From contig JANQQF010000160.1 of NCBI GenBank assembly GCA_028285035.1, positions 1-64,000 of the forward strand: 64,000 nt of DNA. The letters are read 5' to 3'. The position numbers and the translations under genes are program-made. Shown piece by piece: positions 26,493 through 34,996 of this stretch (positions are counted from its first letter, which is position 1; each line of letters begins with the position of its first letter). The notes under the pieces were generated by a model. It did no database searches. It saw only the letters and a program-made list of their open reading frames with translations, and was not told where the DNA came from. The stretch is from Phycisphaerae bacterium. GTDB taxonomy: Bacteria > Chloroflexota > Anaerolineae > 4572-78 > J111.

Positions 26493-27325
26493 CGCAACAA
26501 ACCGACACCAATGCCCCCCGCAAGCAGACCGAGTCCGCTCTACAGCGTGGCGCACGTAATCTATTACCCCCAATTTTGCTTGGCATTGTTTTTCTGGGGG
26601 TATGGTACTTTATCTCCTATGTCATCCTTGATGAGCGTCGCCGATTTCTACTACGGCCGCCTCATGAAGTTTGGCAGGTTGGCTTTGCAGATTGGGAGAA
26701 TTTTACCGAAATTTTGGGTGGATTATGGTCGAGCACAATTGTGGCCGCTATCGGCTTGAGTATCGCCATTATTATTGGGATGACCTTGGCCACGCTAATG
26801 AGCCAAAGCAAGCTTATTGAGCGGGCCGTGTTCCCCTACGCCGTTACCCTGCAAGCCATCCCCATTTTAGCTATCGTCCCCTTGATTGGCTTTTGGTTTG
26901 GCTTTGGTCTCAGTGCGAGAGTGATTGTTTGCATCATCATCGCGCTCTTCCCCATTATCGTCAACACTCTCTTTGGGCTGCTTTCCGCCCCGCGTGGTCT
27001 TCACGATCTATTAACTCTACAACGAGTCAGTCGAATGACTCGATTGCGCAAGTTGATGCTGCCCGCCGCACTCCCCGCCATCTTCGCAGGATTGCGTATC
27101 TCAGCCGGGTTATCGGTGATCGGCGCGATCGTCGGCGACTTTTTCTTTGGTCGGGGTGATCCCGGCATCGGCCAACTTTTACAAAGATACGCTAATCGCT
27201 TGATGGGAGAGCAACTCCTCGCCGCAATTATCATGTCATCTTTGTTGGGTGTCGTGGTCTTTCAGCTATTTGGCTGGCTTCAGAACAGGGTCATCGGCAA
27301 ATGGCACGAAGAACAAGGCGCCTGA
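26489..27325 (+). CDS. ABC transporter permease (NitT/TauT/ThiX type)
   Basis: 278 residues with about six membrane helices and a BPD_transp_1 domain. The EAA-like loop is ...LRKLMLPAALPAIFAGLRIS, which contacts the ATPase. ATG 26489 overlaps the ATPase stop (ATGA). Only one permease gene is present, so a homodimer is expected. Confidence 0.93.
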   Translation: MTQQTDTNAPRKQTESALQRGARNLLPPILLGIVFLGVWYFISYVILDERRRFLLRPPHEVWQVGFADWENFTEILGGLWSSTIVAAIGLSIAIIIGMTLATLMSQSKLIERAVFPYAVTLQAIPILAIVPLIGFWFGFGLSARVIVCIIIALFPIIVNTLFGLLSAPRGLHDLLTLQRVSRMTRLRKLMLPAALPAIFAGLRISAGLSVIGAIVGDFFFGRGDPGIGQLLQRYANRLMGEQLLAAIIMSSLLGVVVFQLFGWLQNRVIGKWHEEQGA

Positions 27326-27415
27326 TCAATTGCGAATGGTGAATTGTAAATTGCGAATTGTGAATGAAAAAGGATTATCTTCAGAAAGGCGGCAGTTTCA
27401 AGAAAGGAGAGCGCT

Positions 27416-28435
27416 ATGCCTCAACATAAAGTAGTTTTTACAACAGAACGTGGTGAGCGACACCAACAGGCGGCGTTGGAAGCGGCTCCTGATAATTTGT
27501 CGATTACGATGTTGCGCCAGCCGGATCGAGCGACGTTATTGTCTCATCTGGCTGAGGCGGACTACTTTATCTCGGAGCGTATCGGGGCTGTTGACGCGGA
27601 AATGATTGAGGCCGCACCTAATCTGAAGCTGATTTTGAGGTTAGGTTTACGGACCTATGATATCGATATCGAAGCAGCTAAAGCAGCGGGCGTTGTGGTC
27701 TGCTATTGGCCGGTGGGTACAGTCATTCGGGTGGCGGAGCATCTCATCCTACAAATGTTGACCCTTAGCAAAAAAATACGTGAAGTTCAGGCAATCGCTT
27801 TGGCCGCTGGCACGGAGTGGGGCGAGAGCAAACGCACTGATGAGGATACCTTTGCCTACAACTGGTCCAACCGAGAGAATGTCGACGGATTGTGGAACAA
27901 AACGATTGGTATCATGGGGCTGGGCGAAATGGGCAGTGCCTTGGTACAGCGGCTGCAAAATTGGGACTGCACGTTGCTTTACAGCAACTTAGAGCAATTG
28001 CCAAAGTCGGTAGAAAACAGCCTAAACTTAACATACGTTGATGCAGACACGCTATTCAGACAAAGTGATTACATCGTTAACACCCTGCCCTATTTCTCCA
28101 ACACAAACTTGATGATTAATGCTGAGTATTTTAACAAGATGAAAGATGGGGCCTTTTTGGTGAGTTGCGGCAGCGGCAGCGTCATCAACGAGGCTGATCT
28201 GGCCGAGGCCATCAAATCGGGCAAACTGGGCGGAGCGGCGTTGGACACCTATGAATGGGAACCTATTAAGGCTGACAACCCAATGATTGCCCTGGCCCAA
28301 GCTGGTTACAACGTTCTTTTAACCCCGCACATCGCGGCTGGAGCCACCGCCGCCGAGGCCAGTGAACGGATAGATGATTACAGCAACATCAGCAAACATA
28401 TTGCAGGTCAGCCCCTTCGTTATCGGGTAGCTTAA
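27416..28435 (+). CDS. D-isomer-specific 2-hydroxyacid dehydrogenase-like protein with altered Arg site
   Basis: 339 residues. The NAD-binding motif is GIMGLGEMGSALV (165-177), and C-terminal TPHIAAGAT carries the catalytic His305. In the family the substrate-binding and catalytic Arg lies in a TARG-type motif. Here the aligned stretch reads SCGSGSVINEADL, with Ser253 in place of that Arg. The Asp/Glu partner region is LDTYEWEP. The protein may reduce an unusual substrate or be a sensor. AAAGGAGAG precedes the ATG. The short gap before it has AATTGCGAATTGTGAAT-like tandem sequence. Confidence 0.85.
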   Translation: MPQHKVVFTTERGERHQQAALEAAPDNLSITMLRQPDRATLLSHLAEADYFISERIGAVDAEMIEAAPNLKLILRLGLRTYDIDIEAAKAAGVVVCYWPVGTVIRVAEHLILQMLTLSKKIREVQAIALAAGTEWGESKRTDEDTFAYNWSNRENVDGLWNKTIGIMGLGEMGSALVQRLQNWDCTLLYSNLEQLPKSVENSLNLTYVDADTLFRQSDYIVNTLPYFSNTNLMINAEYFNKMKDGAFLVSCGSGSVINEADLAEAIKSGKLGGAALDTYEWEPIKADNPMIALAQAGYNVLLTPHIAAGATAAEASERIDDYSNISKHIAGQPLRYRVA

Positions 28436-28458
28436 TGCATCAGAATCACTTTCGGCGG

Positions 28459-29328
28459 TTATGAGGTCAGAAAATCAAGAGCCATTTGATTGAAAAGGTC
28501 CGGTTGATCATCCTGGGGGCAGTGTCCGGCCTGGTCAAAGATTTCCAGGCGAGACCCTTTGAGAATCTGATGCATTTTCTGGCCAGTGGCCAGCGGGATT
28601 GCTTTTTCCTCTCGTCCCCAGATAATCAAAGTCGGCACATTTAGATCACCAAGTTGATGAATTTCAGTGGTCAGGGTATCGAAGAACTGCCGCCGTGTAA
28701 CCTCAAGCATCACTTTATTTGTTCCCTTAATCTTGTGAAAACGTGTAACGGTTTCAAAGTAGTCGTCCGTGATGAGGTGTTTGTTATGCAGAAAGCTGGT
28801 GCCTAATGCCGTCTTACGGAGGAGATTGTTGTTGACACTGTACATCAATTCGCCCACCAGGGGTAAATTTGAAATTCGGCCCATAATTGGCAGTGGGTTG
28901 GGCAGCCCAGCGGCGTCCACCAGGACAATCTTATCGACCCGCTCGCGATGAGCGATCGTGAAGTTAATTGTGACCCCGCCCCCCATCGATTGACCAACCA
29001 AAGATGCTTTCGGAATCTCCAGCGCATCCATAAAGGCGAGCAATTGGCTGGTGTAGAGCGGGTAGCCATAATCTAAAGGCTCACGCGTGCTGTAGCCAAA
29101 GCCCCACCAATCCAGGGCATAGACCTTAAACTGCTCAGCCAGAGCGTCAATGTTCTTTTGCCACATATAAGTGTCAAAGAAGAAACCGTGTAGCAAGATG
29201 ATCGGCTCACCCGCCCCTTTTTCGATATAATGGGTGGATTTCCCATCAAGCTCAATAAATTTCCCGGGCGCATACTTCGCGGCCCAATCCGTCAGGGGCT
29301 GGCTATCCCAAGGGATAAAGTCTGTCAC
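28459..29328 (-). CDS. Alpha/beta hydrolase
   Basis: 289 residues of the meta-cleavage hydrolase/lipase-like branch. HGF oxyanion motif (LLHGFFFD), nucleophile elbow VGQSMGGG, acid in IIWGREEKAIP and histidine in QAGHCPQDDQP. It starts at GTG 29328 behind a perfect AAGGAGGTGA. It is convergent with the 2-hydroxyacid dehydrogenase-like gene (24 bp apart). A shared promoter type lies upstream at about 29375-29405. The substrate is unknown. Confidence 0.88.
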   Translation of the reverse strand: MTDFIPWDSQPLTDWAAKYAPGKFIELDGKSTHYIEKGAGEPIILLHGFFFDTYMWQKNIDALAEQFKVYALDWWGFGYSTREPLDYGYPLYTSQLLAFMDALEIPKASLVGQSMGGGVTINFTIAHRERVDKIVLVDAAGLPNPLPIMGRISNLPLVGELMYSVNNNLLRKTALGTSFLHNKHLITDDYFETVTRFHKIKGTNKVMLEVTRRQFFDTLTTEIHQLGDLNVPTLIIWGREEKAIPLATGQKMHQILKGSRLEIFDQAGHCPQDDQPDLFNQMALDFLTS

Positions 29329-29374
29329 AATTCACCTCCTTTGGTCATTGCTTCTTCTTTACAAGTTACATACC

Positions 29375-29405
29375 TACTATACAGCAAAAATAGGAATTTG
29401 TTTAG
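29375..29405 (-). promoter_or_regulatory. Shared promoter element, copy 1
   Basis: Read on the - strand: TAAACA, 17-nt spacer ending TATTTTTGCTG, then TATAGT. The TTTTTGCTGTAYARTA block recurs in front of the - strand genes starting at 31728 and 44696, which suggests one promoter class. Confidence 0.5.
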
Positions 29406-29743
29406 GCTTTCTTTTCTTCCATCGCCGCAAAATGCTCCATCACCATGCGATGGATGAATATGTAGCCACCACCAACCTTACGGAACAGAATACGCTCGGC
29501 AGCGTAGTCGAGAAATTCGGAAAGTTTCTAGGGCAGATAATTATTTCGGGCTAGGATGAAACGAAGGAGATAGTGCCTCAATGCTGCCTCACCCCCACCA
29601 AGCAATCCAAAAATCAACCCAAAAAACAATCCACCCATTAGCCCACTACTCAGCCCGACCTCTTGTAAATTATGGGAGTCTTTGTGTAGGTTGCGAGGGA
29701 TGAACGACTAAGGTATGATCTTGAGCGGGTTGGTGTACCAAAG
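29402..29743 (-). pseudogene. Decayed C-terminus of a STAND/NACHT-type membrane protein
   Basis: A single - strand frame reads GGLFFGLIFGLLGGGEAALR, HYLLRFILARNNYLP, stop (TAG), KLSEFLDYAAERILFRKVG, GGYIFIHRMVMEHFA and ends in TAA at 29402-29404. The Gly-rich membrane hairpin followed by FLDYAAERI-L-RKVGGGYIFIHR is the characteristic tail of large NACHT/STAND proteins of Chloroflexota and Cyanobacteria. The TAG stands where Trp (TGG) is usual, and a further stop lies upstream near 29713. No N-terminal part remains. This fills most of the ~500-bp gap between the flanking genes. Confidence 0.75.
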
Positions 29744-29830
29744 AGAATGAAAAAATAAGGTAAGTGTCTTTTCCTACGAACAAACAGGCTAGAAGTCTGT
29801 TTTACAAATCTATTTATACAGGAGCAGATT

Positions 29831-30268
29831 ATGAGCGAGTATATTCCTAGTCCAACAAAATGGGTGGCCGATCAAGTTGACCTTTATGAAAGTAGTGGTG
29901 GGACGGAAGGTCTGACCTTGGGACAGACAGATATGCCAGTCATTATTGTGACCAATCGCGGATGGAAAACCGGCGCAATCCGTAAAACGCCGTTGATGCG
30001 GGTGGTGGATGGGCAGAATTACATCCTTGTCGCTTCACAGGGCGGCGCACCTAAACACCCGTTTTGGTATCATAACTTGAAGGCTGACCCACAGGTAGAA
30101 ATTCGCGATAAGACCGAAGTTTACAAGATGCAGGTTCGAGAGGTTATGGATGCTGATGAAAGAGAGCGGTTGTGGGCTATTGCGGTCGAGGCCTATCCGC
30201 CCTATCAGGACTATCAAGACAAAACCGAGCGGATCATTCCTGTCTTTGTTGCGGAGCCACAGGAATAG
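29831..30268 (+). CDS. Deazaflavin (F420)-dependent nitroreductase-family oxidoreductase
   Basis: 145 residues of the DUF385/Ddn family. Typical segments: VTNRGWKTGAIRKTPLMRV, ILVASQGGAPKHPFWYHNL and ADPQVEIRD. The beta-barrel binds F420 (in some members FAD or heme) and reduces activated double bonds or quinones. CAGGAG precedes the start. It is 24 bp before an SGNH hydrolase with which it may be cotranscribed. The presence of this family points to an F420-making organism. Confidence 0.88.
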   Translation: MSEYIPSPTKWVADQVDLYESSGGTEGLTLGQTDMPVIIVTNRGWKTGAIRKTPLMRVVDGQNYILVASQGGAPKHPFWYHNLKADPQVEIRDKTEVYKMQVREVMDADERERLWAIAVEAYPPYQDYQDKTERIIPVFVAEPQE

Positions 30269-30292
30269 AATCACAAAGAAAAGAGAGAGAAA

Positions 30293-30997
30293 ATGGGACA
30301 TCTTGCGGCGACCATCGGATTGGGGCCGATACTTTTTGCCCAAGGCCAATATGTACGAAGTACCGTGCCAAGGCTGCCAGAGCCGCCAGGCGCTCGTGTG
30401 GGCATTACCGGAAGTGGTCCAACCTTACAGCTCCTGGTTTTGGGAGACTCATCTGCGGCTGGGGTGGGGGCAGGCACGCAACAGGAGGCCCTGTTAGGCC
30501 AGGTGGTGGCTGGGCTAGAAACGACATTTGAGATTCATTGGTCCCTCATCGCCCGTACTGGGGCAACCACGCGGAGCACCATCCAACACATGCAGAAGCA
30601 ACCTGAGCAACCATTTGATGTTGTGGTCACCGCGTTGGGAGTTAACGATGTAACGGCTGGTCGTTCGGTTTCGGTCTGGATGCAGGAGCAAGCCCAGCTT
30701 TTCCAGCTCTTACGCTCGAAATTTGGGGTGCAGCGTCTCTACATCTCCGGCTTGCCGCCTGTCTCACATTTTCCCTCGCTCCCCCAACCCTTACGCTGGT
30801 ATCTTGGCAGCCAAGCCAAACGGTTTGATCGTAGCATCAAGCAATGGGCCTGCACTCAAAGCGATTGTGACTTTATTCAGCTTGATTTTACGCTTGATCC
30901 GAGTGAAATGGCCAGTGATAAATTTCATCCGGGTCCTCCAATCTACGCGAAGTGGGGAGTAGCTGTGGCTCAAAGAATTCGGGAAACAATGTTGTAA
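30293..30997 (+). CDS. SGNH/GDSL-type hydrolase
   Basis: 234 residues. Block I VLGDSSAAGVGA holds the nucleophile serine, block III is VTALGVNDV (GxND) and block V is SDKFHPGPPIYAKW (D-x-x-H). A hydrophobic N-terminus followed by AQGQYVRSTVPRLPEPPG is the usual head of this membrane-near esterase family. It would be a lipid or carbohydrate esterase. Confidence 0.85.
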   Translation: MGHLAATIGLGPILFAQGQYVRSTVPRLPEPPGARVGITGSGPTLQLLVLGDSSAAGVGAGTQQEALLGQVVAGLETTFEIHWSLIARTGATTRSTIQHMQKQPEQPFDVVVTALGVNDVTAGRSVSVWMQEQAQLFQLLRSKFGVQRLYISGLPPVSHFPSLPQPLRWYLGSQAKRFDRSIKQWACTQSDCDFIQLDFTLDPSEMASDKFHPGPPIYAKWGVAVAQRIRETML

Positions 30998-31035
30998 AAT
31001 ATTTGATCAGACCAACTGAGCTATCACCCCCTTAA

Positions 31036-31728
31036 TCACTGTGTTGGGGCAATTCCAGAAAAGGACTCGCCAATAGAAGGTCCGAGTAACAAAAGGGCGA
31101 AAATTATTCCAACGACAAAAAGCACTAACAGTATGGTAAGGATGAGAATTCTAGCGACGCTAGAGATCGTTGCTAGGCCTAAGGGTAGCTGATGAACAGC
31201 CTTGACCCCGAGGACGCTAAGGATAAACCCATATACGGCGAGCGGAAGAATCAGACAAAGGTTAATGAGTGGAATTGAACCAAGCACGCTAAAGATGAGA
31301 CCCAGTGGGGCTGAGTAAGCGGCGAACCCATAGGCGAGCTTGGAATATGTTCCCGTCCCCCCCAATGCAATCGCAACAAAGTGAGTGATTCCCGTTCCAA
31401 TGATAAACAAGATCAGGGTTACAACAGCGCCAATTGGAACGGCACAAATCAGTTGGAAAAAGATATCTTCCCAGATATTACCTGTATTCCATCCCAGCAG
31501 TAAACCTACAGTCGCAAAAATAGCGTTTATGAATGTGGCAAAAACAGAGCCAAGTAAAGTGCTGACTACCATCCAATTGTAGGCTTTTTTGCTCGTGGCC
31601 TCAGGATGGCTCAGCAAGGCCTGAAAGGTTGCCACCGAAGGCTGAAGAAGAATAGTTGGCCAAACTTGTCGCCAGGAGGTTGGCAAACTGGGATAGGGTG
31701 CAGAGGGCATCACAGATTCTTCAGACAT
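31036..31728 (-). CDS. Yip1-domain-like membrane protein
   Basis: About 230 residues. A cytosolic N-terminus (PSLPTSWRQVWPTILLQPSVATF) is followed by five hydrophobic helices from about residue 55 to 225, in the pattern of the Yip1 family of small integral membrane proteins. ATG 31728 with GGAG eight bases upstream is chosen over TTG 31743. Its function in bacteria is unknown. Confidence 0.7.
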   Translation of the reverse strand: MSEESVMPSAPYPSLPTSWRQVWPTILLQPSVATFQALLSHPEATSKKAYNWMVVSTLLGSVFATFINAIFATVGLLLGWNTGNIWEDIFFQLICAVPIGAVVTLILFIIGTGITHFVAIALGGTGTYSKLAYGFAAYSAPLGLIFSVLGSIPLINLCLILPLAVYGFILSVLGVKAVHQLPLGLATISSVARILILTILLVLFVVGIIFALLLLGPSIGESFSGIAPTQ

Positions 31729-31773
31729 TGTAGGCTTCTCCAAAATTGTAGCAGTACTTTTTATGGATATTTA

Positions 31774-31800
31774 TTGTACAGCAAAAAATCCCATTGTATT
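31774..31800 (-). promoter_or_regulatory. Shared promoter element, copy 3
   Basis: On the - strand AATACA, 16-nt spacer ending TTTTTTGCTG, then TACAAT, 46 bp before the Yip1-like gene. It matches the elements at 29375-29405 and 44731-44760. Confidence 0.5.
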
Positions 31801-31940
31801 AATCTGCATAAGTGAAAAATTGAGCTAATTCGGCAATTGATTAATAGATTTTGATCAGCCAGTTGATTCTGCCGAAACGCAAGGTAAATTTAAACGTACT
31901 GTGAGAAAAATTTACAAAGCAAAGGGTTTTGAAAAATTAC

Positions 31941-33188
31941 ATGTCTGGTCAAACTAAACGAAAAAGTCAGTTTAAATTGTCTTCACGCGAATTGTACATT
32001 CTCGCCGGGTTAGGCGTACTTACCCTGTGTGTCTGTGGTGTCTTTGGATTTGCAGCGTCATCATTTTGGATTTTAGAGCGTAATGAGCAACCAAGTAGCA
32101 ACAGTAGTTCTAGCCAAGTCATTCTAGCGACACCCCGCTCAGCCAGCATTGCCACACCAACGCTGGCTACATTTTCAAATGCACCGGCCTTGCCCGAGGC
32201 GACACCAACAGCCGCCCCCACTGAGACCCCAACCCTGGTCGTTCTTACCCCTACCTCAACCGATACCCCACCTCCCACAAATACGCCCCTCTCTACAGAC
32301 ACCCCCACCCCTGTCCCCCCCACTGCCCCAGCTCCCACCGTGGTTGCCCTTTCTCCGGCAACGGCCACACCACAGCCACAAATCAACTATGTTGTTATCA
32401 TTACCGTGGATGGCTTACGGCCCGATGCGCTTGACTTAGCGGATACGCCGACGTTAGATTATTTGCGATCCATTGGCGCATACACGTCAAATGCCATCAC
32501 CGTACAACCCAGCGCCACCTTGATTGCTCACGCATCGCTGTTATCGGGGATGGGGCCTGATAAGCACGGGATTTACTGGAACCTCTATAATCCTGATTTG
32601 GGAAAGGTGAAGGAGCCAACCCTGTTGACCGAGGCTCATAACGCAAATTTGCGGACCGCGATGATTCCTGGCAAGTTCAAGCTAGAGCAACTGTATATTC
32701 CACACCCTTTGGGTATCTTTGACGGAACCCCTGAGATCGATACATCGACGGATATTCAGGTTAGAGATCGAGCTATTTCGATCATTCAAAGCCCAGATGG
32801 GCTACCCTCTATTCTATTTATTCATTTTCCAGAGGTGGATGTCGTTGGGCATAATGTGGGCTGGCTATCTCCCCTTCAGCTAACCACGATTCAACAAGTA
32901 GATGCCCGCATTGGGGAGGTGGTGGCCGCGCTTGAGGGTATGGGTTATTTTGACAACACCTTGCTCATTTTAACTGCGGATCATGGGGGAAACGGGACAG
33001 GGCATTTTGATGTTATTCCTGAAAACTTTACCATTCCTTGGTTAGCCGTTGGACCGGGTGTTTCCTCTGGAATGACGATCACAAGTGAGGTTAATATTTT
33101 CGACACGGCCGCTACCGCAGCCCACGCCTTGAACCTTCCCCTCCCAGCTGAATGGGATGGGAAGCCTATTTTAGAAATCTTTGAGTAG
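31941..33188 (+). CDS. Membrane-anchored type I phosphodiesterase/nucleotide pyrophosphatase
   Basis: 415 residues of the alkaline-phosphatase superfamily. One N-terminal membrane helix (about 19-43) and a ~90-residue Pro/Thr-rich stalk precede the catalytic domain. Metal and nucleophile motifs are ITVDGLRPDAL, PSATLIAHASLLSG (Thr nucleophile), HFPEVDVVGHN and LTADHGGNGTGH. It would hydrolyse phosphodiester or nucleotide substrates at the cell surface. ATG 31941 is preferred over TTG 31929. The stalk fits a long tether to the membrane. Confidence 0.88.
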   Translation: MSGQTKRKSQFKLSSRELYILAGLGVLTLCVCGVFGFAASSFWILERNEQPSSNSSSSQVILATPRSASIATPTLATFSNAPALPEATPTAAPTETPTLVVLTPTSTDTPPPTNTPLSTDTPTPVPPTAPAPTVVALSPATATPQPQINYVVIITVDGLRPDALDLADTPTLDYLRSIGAYTSNAITVQPSATLIAHASLLSGMGPDKHGIYWNLYNPDLGKVKEPTLLTEAHNANLRTAMIPGKFKLEQLYIPHPLGIFDGTPEIDTSTDIQVRDRAISIIQSPDGLPSILFIHFPEVDVVGHNVGWLSPLQLTTIQQVDARIGEVVAALEGMGYFDNTLLILTADHGGNGTGHFDVIPENFTIPWLAVGPGVSSGMTITSEVNIFDTAATAAHALNLPLPAEWDGKPILEIFE

Positions 33189-33252
33189 ATTGCGGGCTAC
33201 GTCGTGCTCCTGTATGATTAGAGACGATTGAACCTCCTCCACCAGGGCACCG

Positions 33253-33921
33253 ATGAACGCAGCAGATATCACCAGACATATCTTAGCTACATATTTCAAC
33301 CTTCGCATTGGTATGGGGCTTATTGCCATTGCTTTTCCAATTGGTTTAGTGATCGGGGAGCAGGGGGTATTACCTTCAATCAGCGCCTACTATTACAGCG
33401 AGGTTAGAGATCTTTTTGTGGGGGTGATGATTGCTTTCAGCGTATCGCTATACCTCTACAAAGGGTTTAGCCACACTGAGAATTTTGTGCTCAACCTAGC
33501 CGGGATTTTCGCTTTTTGTGTCGCTGTCTTTCCAACCAGCGGCACTACCGTTTTGGGCTTTGCCTTTAGCCGAGCGGGAACTGTCCACGATGTGTGTGCT
33601 ATTCTGTTTTTCGTCTGTCTGGCTTACGTAGCCTGGTTTCGGGCATTGGATACGCTAAAATTGGTTGATGACGCTCTGATACGCATCCTGTACACGATCA
33701 TCTACCGCCTGCTGGCCCTAGGGATGATTGTCTGCCCCCTGCTCGTGGTTGTCCTCAAATTAATATTCCAATCCCCGGCCACCGTATTGTTTGCCGTAGA
33801 GGTTGCGGCTATTTGGATATTTGCCTTCTATTGGCTTGTAAAAACCGTCGAAATCTCCATTTCAACCAACGCCGATCAGCGGGTGATGCAGGATCCAACC
33901 TGTCTGTTTCCTGAGGCTTAG
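33253..33921 (+). CDS. Integral membrane protein of unknown function
   Basis: 222 residues with six to seven hydrophobic helices. The segment SISAYYYSEVRDLFVGVMIAF is typical of a widespread uncharacterised membrane-protein family. The start has no visible ribosome site and ACCGATG follows a CCTCCACC tract, so the start is uncertain. No link with its neighbours is apparent. Confidence 0.65.
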   Translation: MNAADITRHILATYFNLRIGMGLIAIAFPIGLVIGEQGVLPSISAYYYSEVRDLFVGVMIAFSVSLYLYKGFSHTENFVLNLAGIFAFCVAVFPTSGTTVLGFAFSRAGTVHDVCAILFFVCLAYVAWFRALDTLKLVDDALIRILYTIIYRLLALGMIVCPLLVVVLKLIFQSPATVLFAVEVAAIWIFAFYWLVKTVEISISTNADQRVMQDPTCLFPEA

Positions 33922-34039
33922 AATAATCATAGTCGTCCCACACCTCATTCTCTTAGACCTACATTTACCCGGTGCATCTTGCTTCAAGATTCTCGGGCAA
34001 ATCGTCGCTGATTAACGTTAATGTAAGGAGCTTAAAGTT

Positions 34040-34138
34040 ATGGACACAGCAATAATACTTGGATTGGTTGTCGCTATAATTTTTCTCTGTGTTGATAGAT
34101 TTAGGTGTTTACAAAGCTGGTGGGTCAAATTTAGCTAA
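34040..34138 (+). CDS. Small single-pass membrane protein, 32 aa
   Basis: ATG 34040 follows AAGGAG (34025-34030) and encodes MDTAIILGLVVAIIFLCVDR plus a short basic, Trp-containing tail. One membrane helix fills residues 3-18. The leader AAGGAGCTTAAAGTT recurs almost unchanged in front of the ORFs at 34778 and 34997, arguing that it is translated. The rest of the 33922-34277 gap holds the palindrome ATTAACGTTAAT (34011-34022) and the promoter of the next gene. Confidence 0.45.
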   Translation: MDTAIILGLVVAIIFLCVDRFRCLQSWWVKFS

Positions 34139-34206
34139 TGGTTTTGATCAATATCTCGAAAGCATCTCTAGCCCAACGCAATCTCAAGAAACCATTCCAC
34201 AAATCC

Positions 34207-34280
34207 AATATACTGATTATTTTCACACCCTTAAATGATCCAGTATAATGGAGACATATTTTGAGGGAGGCATCATTATG
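34207..34280 (+). promoter_or_regulatory. Duplicated promoter, copy 1
   Basis: AATATACTGATTATTTTCAC at 34207 continues through TTTCAC (34221-34226, -35), a 17-bp spacer and TATAAT (34244-34249), then a GAGGGAGG ribosome site and ATG 34278. An almost identical block lies at 35449-35522 before the paralogous gene. Confidence 0.7.
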
Positions 34281-34694
34281 GATGATTGGTTAGCTGAATT
34301 GAGTAAAATCCGCGATCAGGCAAGCCGAGCGGACAAAGAACGCGAACAAACCCGCGATTTGACCGTAGTAAAACAAGTCAGACAAGCTGCAGACCTCATT
34401 ATCATTGTTGATGCTCAAAATGCTCTGCGCCAAGTCAATGCTGTTCTGCTCAACAACCAAGGCATTATTCACTTCCAATTGTCCGATGTCTATGATAATG
34501 CCATCGCGCTACTCTGGCAGGGATCACTGGCCCAGCCTCGCCGTCCCGATGAAAATGATCGCAGTGCTTTATTTGGTATCCTGGTCGGGGTCAAGGGAAA
34601 GAATGTATTTGTCAATGATATTAAGTTGCAGTTCAATACTGCGAAGGATTTAAAAGCTGCTTTGGTCCAGGCCGCTAAACAGCTAGAGACCTAG
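34278..34694 (+). CDS. Unknown ~138-aa protein, paralogue 1 of the ROCO-cassette family
   Basis: MDDWLAELSKIRDQA, a charged helix, then VDAQNALRQVNAVLLNNQG, IALLWQGSLAQPRR, GILVGVKGKNVFVND and a C-terminal DLKAALVQAAKQ. It aligns over its full length with the 35520 protein and, in the WxGSL-PxxP and DAL-A-L-KAAK parts, with the 34997 protein. The shape suggests a helical head and a small beta domain. No known family is recognised. ATG 34278 with GAGGGAGG is chosen over ATG 34248, which lies inside the -10 region. Confidence 0.75.
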   Translation: MDDWLAELSKIRDQASRADKEREQTRDLTVVKQVRQAADLIIIVDAQNALRQVNAVLLNNQGIIHFQLSDVYDNAIALLWQGSLAQPRRPDENDRSALFGILVGVKGKNVFVNDIKLQFNTAKDLKAALVQAAKQLET

Positions 34695-34762
34695 TCGAGG
34701 GACTGAAGACCAAGGAAAAACCGAAAAAGAGAAGCGTTTAATGAATACATTTTTATCAAACC

Positions 34763-34957
34763 AAGGGGCTTAAAATTATCTTTGAGGCTATTTTTTTTAT
34801 CCTTACCGTGGCGGCCCTCGTTATTTACATCCAAAGAGGGCGACATCGAGAAGGTTGGAATAGGTTGCGCTATTGGTTCATTGGCCTTGCTGCGTTTTAC
34901 TTGTTGGGTGTCATAGCCAGAAGCTTTGGCCAATACCTTGACAATCTGTTTTTTTAG
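34763..34957 (+). pseudogene. Small membrane ORF with ATC in the start position
   Basis: The leader AAGGGGCTTAAAATT at 34763 matches AAGGAGCTTAAAGTT (34025) and AGGAGCCTAAAATTA (34982), but the start position reads ATC at 34778-34780. An open frame of 59 codons follows to TAG 34955-34957: IFEAIFFILTVAALVIYIQR, then a basic stretch, then WFIGLAAFYLLGVIARSFG. Two membrane helices are evident. Either the start was lost (ATG to ATC) or translation begins at ATT/ATC. It accounts for most of the 303-bp gap between paralogues 1 and 2. Confidence 0.4.
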
Positions 34958-34996
34958 CTTGGATTACTACATACTCTAGATAGGAGCCTAAAATTA

